From contig CANQXG010000015.1 of NCBI GenBank assembly GCA_947627735.1, positions 1-47,489 of the forward strand: a stretch of DNA of 47,489 nt. The letters are read 5' to 3'. Source of the DNA: an uncultured Oscillospiraceae bacterium (GTDB lineage: Bacteria; Bacillota; Clostridia; Oscillospirales; Oscillospiraceae). Below, in pieces: positions 32,302 to 39,746 of the stretch. The notes beneath the pieces are model-generated. The model saw only the letters and a program-made list of their open reading frames with translations. It was not told the origin of the DNA and did no database searches. Each line of letters starts with the position of its first letter. Within the stretch, counting starts at the first letter, position 1. The translations under genes and the position numbers were made by a program.

Positions 32302-33315
32302 TTAAGCCCGTGGCACTAAGCCGACCTTTTTATATACCTTGCGCAGGGTCTTCATGGCGATGTAGGAGGCCTTCTCCGCGCCGGTCCGGCACAGATTCTC
32401 CAGGTAACCCTTGTCCTTCATCAGCCGGGACGCCTCCTCCCGGATGGGCCGGAGGGTCTCGATGACTGCCTCGCCCACGGCTGTCTTGAAGTCGCCGTAG
32501 CCGTGGCCGGCGAACTCGTCCTCGATCTGGGCAAAGGTGCGGCCTGTGCAGCTGGCGTAGATCTGCATCAGATTGGCCACGCCGGGCTTGTTCTCCCGGT
32601 CGTAGCGCACGCACCGCTCGCCGGTGTCGGAGTCGGTGACGGCCCGCTTGAACTTCCGGGCGATGTCCTGGGGCTGGTCCATCAGACACACCCGGCCATT
32701 GCCCACGTCGTCGGACTTGGACATCTTGCTGGCGGGGTCCAGCAGGTCCATCACCCGGGCGCCCACCTTGGGGATGTAAGGTTCGGGGATCTTGAACACG
32801 TCGCCGTAGACGTTGTTGAAGCGGTGGGCGATGTCCCGGGTCAGCTCCACGTGCTGCTTCTGGTCGTCGCCCACGGGCACGTAATCCGGCTGGTACAGCA
32901 GGATGTCCGCCGCCATCAGGGAGGGGTAGGCGAACAGGCCGCCGTTGATGTTGTCCGCGTTCTTGGCGGACTTGTCCTTGAACTGGGTCATGCGGCTCAG
33001 CTCGCCGAACATGGTGTAGCACTGCAGCACCCAGCCCAGCTGGGCGTGCTCGGGCACATGGGACTGGATGAACAGGGTGTTCTTCTCCGGGTCCAGGCCG
33101 CAGGCCACGTACTGGGCCAGCTGCTCCAGCGTCCGTCGGCGCAGCAGCGCCGGGTCCTGCCGGGTGGTCAGCGCGTGCAGGTCCGCCATGAAGTAGTAGC
33201 AGTCGAACTGATCGGCCCGCTCCGCCCAGTTCTTGATGGCCCCCAGGTAGGAACCCAGGGTCAGGTCTCCGGAGGGCTTGATGCCGGACAGCATCACTTT
33301 TTTCTTCTCGTCCAT
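32302..33315 (-). CDS. trpS: Tryptophan--tRNA ligase
   Basis: A 337-residue class I synthetase charging tRNA-Trp. The HIGH-type motif is in KPSGDLTLGSYLG (about 13-25) and KMSKS is at 197-201. Length matches bacterial TrpS. The start MDEKKKVMLSG at 33315 is used because GGAAAG lies upstream and the extra in-frame N-terminus from 33378 would overlap the promoter. No T-box leader fits in the short upstream gap, so tryptophan control by T-box is unlikely here. Confidence 0.96.
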   Translation of the reverse strand: MDEKKKVMLSGIKPSGDLTLGSYLGAIKNWAERADQFDCYYFMADLHALTTRQDPALLRRRTLEQLAQYVACGLDPEKNTLFIQSHVPEHAQLGWVLQCYTMFGELSRMTQFKDKSAKNADNINGGLFAYPSLMAADILLYQPDYVPVGDDQKQHVELTRDIAHRFNNVYGDVFKIPEPYIPKVGARVMDLLDPASKMSKSDDVGNGRVCLMDQPQDIARKFKRAVTDSDTGERCVRYDRENKPGVANLMQIYASCTGRTFAQIEDEFAGHGYGDFKTAVGEAVIETLRPIREEASRLMKDKGYLENLCRTGAEKASYIAMKTLRKVYKKVGLVPRA

Positions 33316-33368
33316 ATATCCACGCTTTCCACGGCCCGCGCCGTTTCTTTTTCCTTTTCTAACTAAAT

Positions 33369-33398
33369 ATAATATCACATTTGATTATCTCTTGACAA
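33369..33398 (-). promoter_or_regulatory. trpS promoter, -35 box shared with gltX
   Basis: Minus strand TTGTCA (33393-33398) and TATTAT (33369-33374), 18 bases apart. Its -35 overlaps five of six bases of the gltX -35 on the other strand. Confidence 0.7.
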
Positions 33399-33420
33399 CC
33401 CGCTCAGAATAAAATATGCT
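33392..33420 (+). promoter_or_regulatory. gltX promoter, -35 box shared with trpS
   Basis: TTGACA (33392-33397) and TATGCT (33415-33420), 17 bases apart. Confidence 0.7.
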
Positions 33421-33451
33421 TATGGCAGTCTGAACGAGCGAGGAAACGCAT

Positions 33452-34921
33452 ATGGACGAGAAGTTTTTTGACGATCTGGAGGCGCGCATCCCCACCAGGG
33501 AGGTGCGCACCCGTTTCGCCCCCAGCCCAACGGGGTATATGCATGTGGGCAACCTGCGCACGGCGCTGTACACCTGGTGCATCGCCCGCCACAACGGCGG
33601 AAAGTTCATCCTGCGCATCGAGGACACCGACCAGAACCGGCTGGTGGAGGGGGCGGTGGACGTGATCTACCGCACGCTCACCGACTGCGGCCTGGACTGG
33701 GACGAGGGGCCGGATAAGGGCGGCCCGGTGGGACCCTATGTGCAGACGGAGCGGCGGGGGCTGTACCTGCCCTTCGCCCAGCGGCTGGTCCAGCGGGGCC
33801 ACGCCTATTACTGCTTCTGCGACAAGACGGAGGGGGAGGACCCCGAGGGCTTTGAGCGCACCGCCGATCCCTGCCGGGACCTTCCGGAAGAGGAGGTCCG
33901 GCGCTGCCTGGCGGCGGGCATGCCCTACGTCATCCGCCAGCGGATACCCGCGGAGGGGACCACCACCTTCCACGACGAGATATTCGGGGATGTGACTGCC
34001 CCCAACAAGGACCTGGACGACCAGGTGCTCATCAAGCGGGACGGCCTGCCCACCTATAACTTCGCCAACGTCATCGACGACCACCTGATGGGCATCACCC
34101 ATGTGGTCCGGGGTTCGGAATATCTGGCCAGCGCCCCCAAGTACAACCTGCTGTATGAGGGCTTCGGCTGGAAGGTGCCCAAGTATGTGCACTGCTCTCC
34201 CGTGATGCGCGACGCCCACAACAAGATGTCCAAGCGCCACGGGGACCCCTCCTACGAGGACCTGGTGGAGAAGGGCTATCTGCGCGCCGCCATCGTCAAC
34301 TATGTGGCCCTGCTGGGCTGGGCCCCCGGCGGGGAGAGGGAGATATACTCCATCCGGGAGCTGGCGGAGGCCTTCGATCTGGCCGGCATCAGCAAGAGCC
34401 AGGCCATCTTCGACATCGAAAAGCTGACCTACTTCAACGCGGAATATATCCGGGCCATGGACCCGGCGGACTTCGCCCGGGCGGCGGAGCCTTACATCCG
34501 CCAGAGGGTGAAAAACCCTTCCATCGACCCCGCCGCCGTGGCCGCGCTGCTGCAGCAGCGCACGGAGGTGCTCACGGATATCCCCGGGAAGCTGGGTTTC
34601 TTCGACGCCCTGCCGGACTATGACGCGGAGCTTTACGTGCACAAAAAGTCCAAGAGCGACAGAGAAAGCGCCCTGCAGATGCTCCAGGCGGCCCTGCCGG
34701 TGCTCCAGGCGCTGCCCGTATGGGACGATGAGCACATCCACGGCGCCATGGTGTCCCTGGCGGAGAGCCTGGGCGTGAAGAACGCGAAGCTGCTCTGGCC
34801 GGTGCGCATCGCCGTCACCGGCACGGCGGTGACCCCCGGCGGGGCGGTGGAGATCTGCCGCATCCTGGGCCGGGAGGAGACCCTGCGGCGGATGGCAGAC
34901 GGCATCGGGCGGCTCAGTTGA
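33452..34921 (+). CDS. gltX: Glutamate--tRNA ligase
   Basis: A 489-residue class I synthetase charging tRNA-Glu. The N-terminal signature is RFAPSPTGYMHVGNLRTALY (HVGN at 31-34) and KMSKR is at 258-262. A C-terminal anticodon-binding helical domain completes it. GAGGAAACGC precedes the ATG. It is either discriminating or non-discriminating; gatCAB is not in the window. Confidence 0.96.
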   Translation: MDEKFFDDLEARIPTREVRTRFAPSPTGYMHVGNLRTALYTWCIARHNGGKFILRIEDTDQNRLVEGAVDVIYRTLTDCGLDWDEGPDKGGPVGPYVQTERRGLYLPFAQRLVQRGHAYYCFCDKTEGEDPEGFERTADPCRDLPEEEVRRCLAAGMPYVIRQRIPAEGTTTFHDEIFGDVTAPNKDLDDQVLIKRDGLPTYNFANVIDDHLMGITHVVRGSEYLASAPKYNLLYEGFGWKVPKYVHCSPVMRDAHNKMSKRHGDPSYEDLVEKGYLRAAIVNYVALLGWAPGGEREIYSIRELAEAFDLAGISKSQAIFDIEKLTYFNAEYIRAMDPADFARAAEPYIRQRVKNPSIDPAAVAALLQQRTEVLTDIPGKLGFFDALPDYDAELYVHKKSKSDRESALQMLQAALPVLQALPVWDDEHIHGAMVSLAESLGVKNAKLLWPVRIAVTGTAVTPGGAVEICRILGREETLRRMADGIGRLS

Positions 34922-34945
34922 GCGAAACCAAATATTGATAGGCAA

Positions 34946-34985
34946 GATGCACCTCTTTCGCGGCAAAATACGAGAGAGGTGTATC
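34946..34985 (+). promoter_or_regulatory. Hairpin burying the ypeB ribosome site
   Basis: A 15-bp stem (34946-34960 with 34971-34985, two G-T pairs) closes a 10-base loop and is followed by TTTCT. The right arm contains GAGAGGTG, the ribosome site of ypeB at 34991. It also resembles a terminator for gltX. Confidence 0.8.
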
Positions 34986-34990
34986 TTTCT

Positions 34991-36343
34991 ATGAAAAAAC
35001 GAACGGCCGCGAGGCTGATCACATTCCTGTCCGCGGCGCTGATCGTCGCGGGGGTGTTCGCCGTGCGCAATACCCGCCGGGCCCAGGTGCTGGAGCTGTA
35101 TGCCCGGGCAAACACCCAGCACGCCTTCGACGAGCTGGTGACCAGCGTGTCGGAGCTTTCCAACGCCCTGGAGAAGAGCCAGTACCTGTCCGACCCGGCG
35201 CTGGAGAGCGCCCTGTGCACCCAGATATTTGGCCGGGCCATGACCGCCCAGATGGCCATGGGGACGCTGCCCTATGCCTCCCAGCAGCTGGAGCAGACCG
35301 CCAGCTTCGTCTCCAAGGTGGGGGATTACGCCAACACCCTGGCCCGGACGGTGGGGGCCAACGGGGGTTATTCCGACGAGGAGCTGGAGAACCTGCGCTC
35401 CCTGGCCCAGACCGCCTCGGTGATGAAGCTGAACCTGCAGGACATGCAAAGCCGCATCCAGTCAGGCCAGCTGGCCTTGGAGGACGTGTACGCCCTGTCC
35501 GCCGGCGCCGCCGGGGGAGAGGGCCAGCCGCCCCTGGCGGGGGAGGCCTTTGAAACCATCGAGCAGGAATTTCCCGAGCTGCCCACGCTGATCTACGACG
35601 GGCCGTTCTCCGAGACCATGGCGGTGCATAAGGCCCTGTACCTGGAGGGGATGGAGCCGGTGAGCCAGGAGGACGCCCTGCGCGTCGCCGCCGATTTTCT
35701 GGACATGCCCCTGTCCAAGCTGCGGGCCGCCGGCGAGCGGGAGGGGGACGTACCCTGCTGGATATGCGCGGGCCGCTTCAACGGCGGCGAGTACACTGTG
35801 GCGGTGACGAAGCAGGGAGGCCAGGTGTGGAGCGTGCTGTGCGACCGGGCGGTGGGGGAACAGAGCTACTCCATCCGCCAGGGCCTGACCAGGGCGGAGG
35901 ACTATGTGCGCGCCTGGGGCTTCGAGGACATGGAGGAGAGCTACCACACCGCCGCCGACGGGGTGCTGCTGGTGAACTTCCAGCACAGCGAGCACGGCGT
36001 GCGCTGCTATCCCGACATGATAAAGGTGGGGGTGGCCCTGGATAACGGCAATCTGGTGGCCTACGACGCCCAGGGGTATATCAGCTCCCACACCGAGCGG
36101 GACATCCCCCAGCCGGAGGTGACCGACGAGCAGGCCCGGGCGGCCCTGTCCGGGGCGCTGACCGTCACCGACCACGCCATGGCCATCATCCCCTCCCAGG
36201 GGGGCGAGGAGCGGTTCTGCCACGAGTATCTGTGCGCCAGCCAGGAGGGGGACAAGTACCTGGTGTACGTCAACGCCGTGACCGGCGCGGAGGAAAAGAT
36301 CCTCATTCTCCTGGAGGATGAGAACGGTACCCTCACCGTCTGA
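34991..36343 (+). CDS. ypeB: YpeB-like spore germination protein
   Basis: A 450-residue protein with an N-terminal membrane anchor (about 9-25, after MKKRTAAR) and a helical region (about 30-165) typical of YpeB. It ends in PepSY-like beta modules, such as VAADFLDMPLSKLR and the repeated GGEYTVAV / DNGNLVAYDAQGY segments. YpeB stabilises the cortex-lytic enzyme SleB in the spore and is degraded at germination. sleB usually sits next to it but is absent here. The ATG at 34991 is spaced 11 bases from GAGAGG; a GTG at 34979 is less likely. This is the best direct sign of spore formation in the window. Confidence 0.88.
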   Translation: MKKRTAARLITFLSAALIVAGVFAVRNTRRAQVLELYARANTQHAFDELVTSVSELSNALEKSQYLSDPALESALCTQIFGRAMTAQMAMGTLPYASQQLEQTASFVSKVGDYANTLARTVGANGGYSDEELENLRSLAQTASVMKLNLQDMQSRIQSGQLALEDVYALSAGAAGGEGQPPLAGEAFETIEQEFPELPTLIYDGPFSETMAVHKALYLEGMEPVSQEDALRVAADFLDMPLSKLRAAGEREGDVPCWICAGRFNGGEYTVAVTKQGGQVWSVLCDRAVGEQSYSIRQGLTRAEDYVRAWGFEDMEESYHTAADGVLLVNFQHSEHGVRCYPDMIKVGVALDNGNLVAYDAQGYISSHTERDIPQPEVTDEQARAALSGALTVTDHAMAIIPSQGGEERFCHEYLCASQEGDKYLVYVNAVTGAEEKILILLEDENGTLTV

Positions 36344-36370
36344 GGGCAAAACGGCGAAAAAATAAGAAAT

Positions 36371-36410
36371 TATTCACAAAAAACAGGTGGTATTCGCAAA
36401 AAAGGGGTTG
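36371..36410 (+). repeat. Two 20-bp direct repeats in front of a promoter
   Basis: 36371-36390 and 36391-36410 match at about 16 of 20 positions (TATTCnCAAAAAA core). The period of 20 is close to two helical turns, and the second copy ends inside the -35 box of the promoter at 36408. This fits a regulator site or an A-tract upstream element. Confidence 0.6.
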
Positions 36411-36436
36411 TATCATTCTGTAACTTTTGTTATAAT
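36408..36436 (+). promoter_or_regulatory. Promoter of the zinc-ribbon membrane protein gene
   Basis: TTGTAT (36408-36413) and a perfect TATAAT (36431-36436), 17 bases apart. Confidence 0.85.
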
Positions 36437-36466
36437 TAGGTTGCTTACAGAAAGGTGTGATCCTAA

Positions 36467-37144
36467 ATGAGCGTTGTTCCCAATGTCACATGCCGCCGCT
36501 GCCACAGGCAGTATCCGGCGTTCCGCAGCCGCTGTCCCTATTGCGGCACAAAAAAAGTCCGGGAGGTGCGCAGCGCCACCCCGGAGACCGACAGCGCCGT
36601 CCCCGGCACCCAGGCGTCCCGCTTTGCCGTGGAGACCATCAACTGGCAGATGCTCATCGGCGCGGTGCTGCTGCTGGCGGTGATCATAGCCACCATCGTG
36701 CTGGTGTCGTCCAAGGTGAGCGCAGCCGTGGAGGCCAATCCCGGCGCCGCCCAGGGTGAGGCCGCCGGCGATGGCACGGACCCCGGCGGCACCATGGTCT
36801 CGGCCCCGCCCATCCCCACCGAGGCGCCCTCGCCTTCGCCCACGGCGCCCCCGTCCATCACCAATGTGCAGATCCTCTGGAAGTGGTATGAGGGCCACGA
36901 CTACTCCGGCACCGGCTTCACCAGCGACAAGGGCGTGCCCCTGACCGACTTCCAGGTGAGCTGGTATCCCACCAACGTGACGGCCATACCCAAGTGGAGC
37001 AGCTCCGACGAGAGCATCGTGACCGTGTCCCCCACGGAGGGCAACGTGGTCACCATCACGCCGGTGGGCGAGAGCGGCCAGACCGCTACCATCACGGTGG
37101 ACGTCAACGGCGAAACCCGGTCCATGCCCGTGACGGTGAAGTGA
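36467..37144 (+). CDS. Zinc-ribbon, single-pass membrane protein with Ig-like C-terminal domain
   Basis: A 225-residue protein. The N-terminal zinc ribbon has C9, C12, C23 and C26. One membrane segment follows at about 61-82, then a Pro/Ser/Thr-rich linker (110-130), then a beta-rich bacterial Ig (Big_2-like) domain with SWYPTNVTAIPKWSSSDES. The zinc ribbon should be cytoplasmic and the Ig domain outside. Function is unknown; sensing or wall attachment is possible. AAAGGTG precedes the ATG. It is monocistronic. Confidence 0.78.
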   Translation: MSVVPNVTCRRCHRQYPAFRSRCPYCGTKKVREVRSATPETDSAVPGTQASRFAVETINWQMLIGAVLLLAVIIATIVLVSSKVSAAVEANPGAAQGEAAGDGTDPGGTMVSAPPIPTEAPSPSPTAPPSITNVQILWKWYEGHDYSGTGFTSDKGVPLTDFQVSWYPTNVTAIPKWSSSDESIVTVSPTEGNVVTITPVGESGQTATITVDVNGETRSMPVTVK

Positions 37145-37161
37145 ACACAGCAGAATAAGCG

Positions 37162-37193
37162 GCTCCCGGCCAAGGCCGGGAGCTGTCTTTTTT
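37162..37193 (+). terminator. Terminator
   Basis: Stem GCTCCCGGCC / GGCCGGGAGC with a 2-base loop, then TGTCTTTTTT. Confidence 0.9.
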
Positions 37194-37230
37194 GCACCCG
37201 ACGCCGTGAGGAAGCGGGGCAAAATGCGGA

Positions 37231-37259
37231 TTGCTTTGCGTTAATGGATATGGTAGAAT
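37231..37259 (+). promoter_or_regulatory. Promoter of the GNAT gene
   Basis: TTGCTT (37231-37236) and TAGAAT (37254-37259), 17 bases apart. Confidence 0.7.
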
Positions 37260-37328
37260 TTTTGCTGGTACAGGCGGACAGATCGGAATTTAGCGATATA
37301 AAAGGTTTTCTAAAAAGGCGGTACTTGT

Positions 37329-37841
37329 ATGGAAATAAGGCAAGAACGAGCAGACGATCATAGTACAGTTTTTCAGGTCGTAACAGAAGCGTTTTCTCAC
37401 GCTGAACATAGTGATGGAAATGAGCAGGAGCTTGTGACCCTGTTACGGGACACTCCATCCTTTATTCCAGAGCTTTCCCTTGTGGCAGTGGAAGATGGCA
37501 AGATAGCGGGGCATATCCTCTTTACCAAGATCGCCATAGGAGAATACACTGAACTTGCTCTCGCACCCCTTTCTGTTCTTCCGTCATATCAGCGGAGAGG
37601 AATTGGGCTGGCGCTTATCCGCGAGGGACATCGTATTGCCAAACAGTTGGGGTATGACTACTCGGTGGTATTGGGTTCTCCGGTATATTATCCGCGTGCT
37701 GGTTATCTTCCGGCGAGCTTATACGGAATTAAAGCGCCATTTGAAGTACAGGACGAATACTTCATGGCGTTCAAATTACAAAACGATGCACCTCAAGTGA
37801 AAGGCATGGTCAAATATGATCCAGCCTTCGGAATTGATTGA
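37329..37841 (+). CDS. GNAT family N-acetyltransferase (YhbS-like), AT-richer than its surroundings
   Basis: A 170-residue acetyl-CoA-dependent acetyltransferase. The acetyl-CoA loop is YQRRGIGLALI near residues 92-102, and the C-terminal VLGSPVYYPRAGY with F139-type aromatic residues resembles the YhbS branch. Substrate is unknown. Base and codon use differ clearly from neighbours: many ATA, TTA, GAA, CAA and GTA codons in an otherwise GC-rich window. This suggests recent transfer. It lies next to a broken tRNA-Val copy. AAAGGCGG lies about 9 bases before the ATG. Confidence 0.88.
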   Translation: MEIRQERADDHSTVFQVVTEAFSHAEHSDGNEQELVTLLRDTPSFIPELSLVAVEDGKIAGHILFTKIAIGEYTELALAPLSVLPSYQRRGIGLALIREGHRIAKQLGYDYSVVLGSPVYYPRAGYLPASLYGIKAPFEVQDEYFMAFKLQNDAPQVKGMVKYDPAFGID

Positions 37842-37882
37842 CAACTTCCCATTTGCAGGGCCGATAAAATGCCTAAAACCAA

Positions 37883-37910
37883 AACCCCACGCGAGCGTGG
37901 GGTTCTTTTC
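37883..37910 (+). terminator. Terminator of the GNAT gene
   Basis: Stem AACCCCACGC / GCGTGGGGTT with a 2-base loop, then CTTTTC. Confidence 0.85.
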
Positions 37911-37919
37911 AAAACAGCA

Positions 37920-38064
37920 AAAATCCCGGGGAGCGGTTCTCCCCGGGACTTTGTGGTGGACGATACAAGACTCGAACTTGCGGCGGCCTGCCGCGTGGCC
38001 GCGGACGGCTTCGCCGCCTGTTCCGCCGCCGTGACCGGCGGCTCAATGAGGTCATAAGTTCGAG
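37920..38064 (-). pseudogene. Broken duplicate of the tRNA-Val 3' end plus terminator
   Basis: 37920-37980 repeats 38084-38145 almost exactly: the terminator hairpin, the encoded CCA, the 3' acceptor strand and the T arm up to CTCGAACTTG. Identity then stops in the T arm and is replaced by about 70 bases of very GC-rich DNA. GAGGTCATAAGTTCGAG (38048-38064) is an inverted near-copy of the tRNA-Val variable/T-arm sequence. No anticodon arm remains, so it cannot be a tRNA. Likely the relic of a duplication or an integration event. Confidence 0.72.
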
Positions 38065-38083
38065 CCGGCCTTTTCAGAATAGT

Positions 38084-38112
38084 AAAATCCCGGGGAGCAG
38101 TTCTCCCCGGGA
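38084..38112 (-). terminator. Terminator of tRNA-Val
   Basis: Stem TCCCGGGGAG / CTCCCCGGGA with a 5-base loop; AAAA at 38084-38087 gives the U tract on the minus strand. A copy lies at 37920-37948. Confidence 0.88.
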
Positions 38113-38118
38113 CTCTGT

Positions 38119-38194
38119 TGGTGGACGATACAAGACTCGAACTTGTGACCTCCCGCACGTCAAGCGGATGCGCTACCAGCTGCGCCAATCGTCC
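38119..38194 (-). tRNA. tRNA-Val(GAC)
   Basis: On the minus strand the acceptor GGACGAT pairs with ATCGTCC, followed by A and an encoded CCA (38119-38121). The anticodon stem TCCGC/GCGGG holds loop TTGACGT, so the anticodon is GAC for valine. D and T arms are regular. Confidence 0.95.
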
Positions 38195-38208
38195 GTTCAG
38201 CGTGGGAT

Positions 38209-38237
38209 ATTCTATCGCATATCGGCTGGATTGTCAA
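38209..38237 (-). promoter_or_regulatory. Promoter of tRNA-Val
   Basis: Minus strand TTGACA (38232-38237) and TAGAAT (38209-38214), 17 bases apart, about 15 bases before the tRNA. Confidence 0.85.
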
Positions 38238-38256
38238 GGATAAATTCACCGGAAGG

Positions 38257-39726
38257 TCACAGCTTCATCTCCAGCTCCACAAATTCCTCCAGCACCTCTT
38301 TCTCCGTGAAGCCCACGCTGCGGTACAGAGCCAGGGCGGGACGGTTGAAGCGGTTGACGCCGATGGTCAGCCTGTCCGCGCCTTTGCCCTTCAATATCTC
38401 CATGGCCCGGGTCAGCAGGATGCGGCCATAGCCCCGGCCCTGGTAGCGGCGGTCCACCTGCAGGAAGGTGATGTCGTAATCCTTCTTCTCAGGCCGAATG
38501 GTCAGGCCCGCCATGCCCACGGCGGTGCCGTGGTCCATGAGCACATAGGCCGGCTGCCGCCGGGCAAGGGTGGAGGCGATGCACCGGGAGCACTCGGGCA
38601 CGAAGGCCAGCTGCTCCGGGGACACTTCGATGAGCACGGCGTCCCGGACATTTTTGCCGTTGATCCGCTTCAGCTGGGGGTCTCGGGGATACACCCGGGT
38701 GTCCTGCCAGGCCCGGCGCAGCTCGGCGGGGAAGGAGGTCCAGCGGCGGTTCTCGTTCAGGGCCATCTTCGGCTCCTCGCTGTCCAGCATCAGGATGCTG
38801 ACGCCGTCGTCAAAGCCCAGCAGGAGCCGGCAGACGTTGCGCAGCTTCATGGGATACAGGTCCGCCGCGTACAGGTCGCCCCGCCTGATGAAGCCGATGC
38901 CGTTGCCATCGGCGTTGCACTTGAGCATGGTCTGCCAGGTGCGCTCGGAGAAAAAACGCTTTTCCGCCAGCGCCCGCGCCAGCTTATCCATGTCCCGCAG
39001 GGTGGTGGTGAAGGCGTCGGCGGGCGCCAGCTGGGGCAGGGGGATGAGCTCCGTGTCCCGGAACGCGCCGTACAGCGCGGCGGTGGCGTCGTTGCCGGGG
39101 CGGGTGTCGTCCATGCCCAGGGGCGCGAAGAAGTGATTAAACAGGTATTCCCGCGGCGCCATTCCGGATGCCCGGCGGATGATCTCCGCCAGGAAGAGAT
39201 AGCCCGTCTCGCCGCCGTCGTCCTCCACGCCGGGGTCGTGGGTCAGCTCCATGCCGCCCACATCGTTCATCAGCTCCGAAAAGGGGATGTCCCGGGCGTG
39301 CAGCTCATACTCCCGCACGAACCGCTCCCGGTCGCTGAGGGCGGCGTGGGCGGGGTCTTTTTGCAGCGCGGGCATACGCACCGTGGTCCAGTGGTCGGGG
39401 ATGCCGGCGTCCCAGCGCAGAAGGTCCCGCACCCGCACGCGGCCTCCCTGGGCATATTCGGGCAGCCAGCGGCTGATGGGGTCGGCCAGCCGCAGCATTT
39501 TCCGCTCCGCCAGGTGCATGGCGCAAAGGGACAGAAAAAAGCCGTTTTCGGCGTGCAGACAGAACCGCTGGTCCAGGTCCATGGGCCGGCCGGCGGCCCG
39601 GTCGGCATAGCCGAAGGCCTTTTCATAGTGGAAGCCCTCCCGGTCCCGGATGGACAGCACCGACGAGATGTCCCACCGGCGGGCCTCGGCTTCAATGGTC
39701 CCTATCAGTTTTTCCGCGTCTTTCAT
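38257..39726 (-). CDS. Degenerate beta-lactamase-fold domain fused to a GNAT acetyltransferase
   Basis: A 489-residue cytoplasmic protein. Residues 1 to about 340 follow the serine beta-lactamase/class C esterase layout (KAFGYADRAAGRPMD, then LADPISRWLPEY, then VRDLLRWDAGIPDHW). However, the SxxK site reads A59-E-N-G62 and the YxN motif reads GGE, so catalytic Ser, Lys and Tyr are gone. Residues about 345-489 are a GNAT domain with the acetyl-CoA loop YQGRGYGRILLTRAM. The beta-lactamase-like part may bind a ligand for the transferase (inference). ACGGAGGAT precedes the ATG at 39726. It lies 20 bases after the SLOG-like gene, probably in one operon. Confidence 0.82.
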   Translation of the reverse strand: MKDAEKLIGTIEAEARRWDISSVLSIRDREGFHYEKAFGYADRAAGRPMDLDQRFCLHAENGFFLSLCAMHLAERKMLRLADPISRWLPEYAQGGRVRVRDLLRWDAGIPDHWTTVRMPALQKDPAHAALSDRERFVREYELHARDIPFSELMNDVGGMELTHDPGVEDDGGETGYLFLAEIIRRASGMAPREYLFNHFFAPLGMDDTRPGNDATAALYGAFRDTELIPLPQLAPADAFTTTLRDMDKLARALAEKRFFSERTWQTMLKCNADGNGIGFIRRGDLYAADLYPMKLRNVCRLLLGFDDGVSILMLDSEEPKMALNENRRWTSFPAELRRAWQDTRVYPRDPQLKRINGKNVRDAVLIEVSPEQLAFVPECSRCIASTLARRQPAYVLMDHGTAVGMAGLTIRPEKKDYDITFLQVDRRYQGRGYGRILLTRAMEILKGKGADRLTIGVNRFNRPALALYRSVGFTEKEVLEEFVELEMKL

Positions 39727-39746
39727 ATATCCTCCGTCCTGCGTTC

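Noticed and set aside
33316-33451. T-box leader for trpS
   Set aside because: The upstream gap is too short and shows no specifier loop or T-box sequence; ordinary promoters explain it.
37920-38145. CRISPR array or tandem tRNA cluster
   Set aside because: There are only two copies with unequal content; the first lacks anticodon and D arms, so it is neither an array nor a second tRNA.
37793-38188. Minus-strand open frame beginning MAQLVAHPLDVREV
   Set aside because: It is the translation of tRNA-Val and of its broken copy, not a protein.
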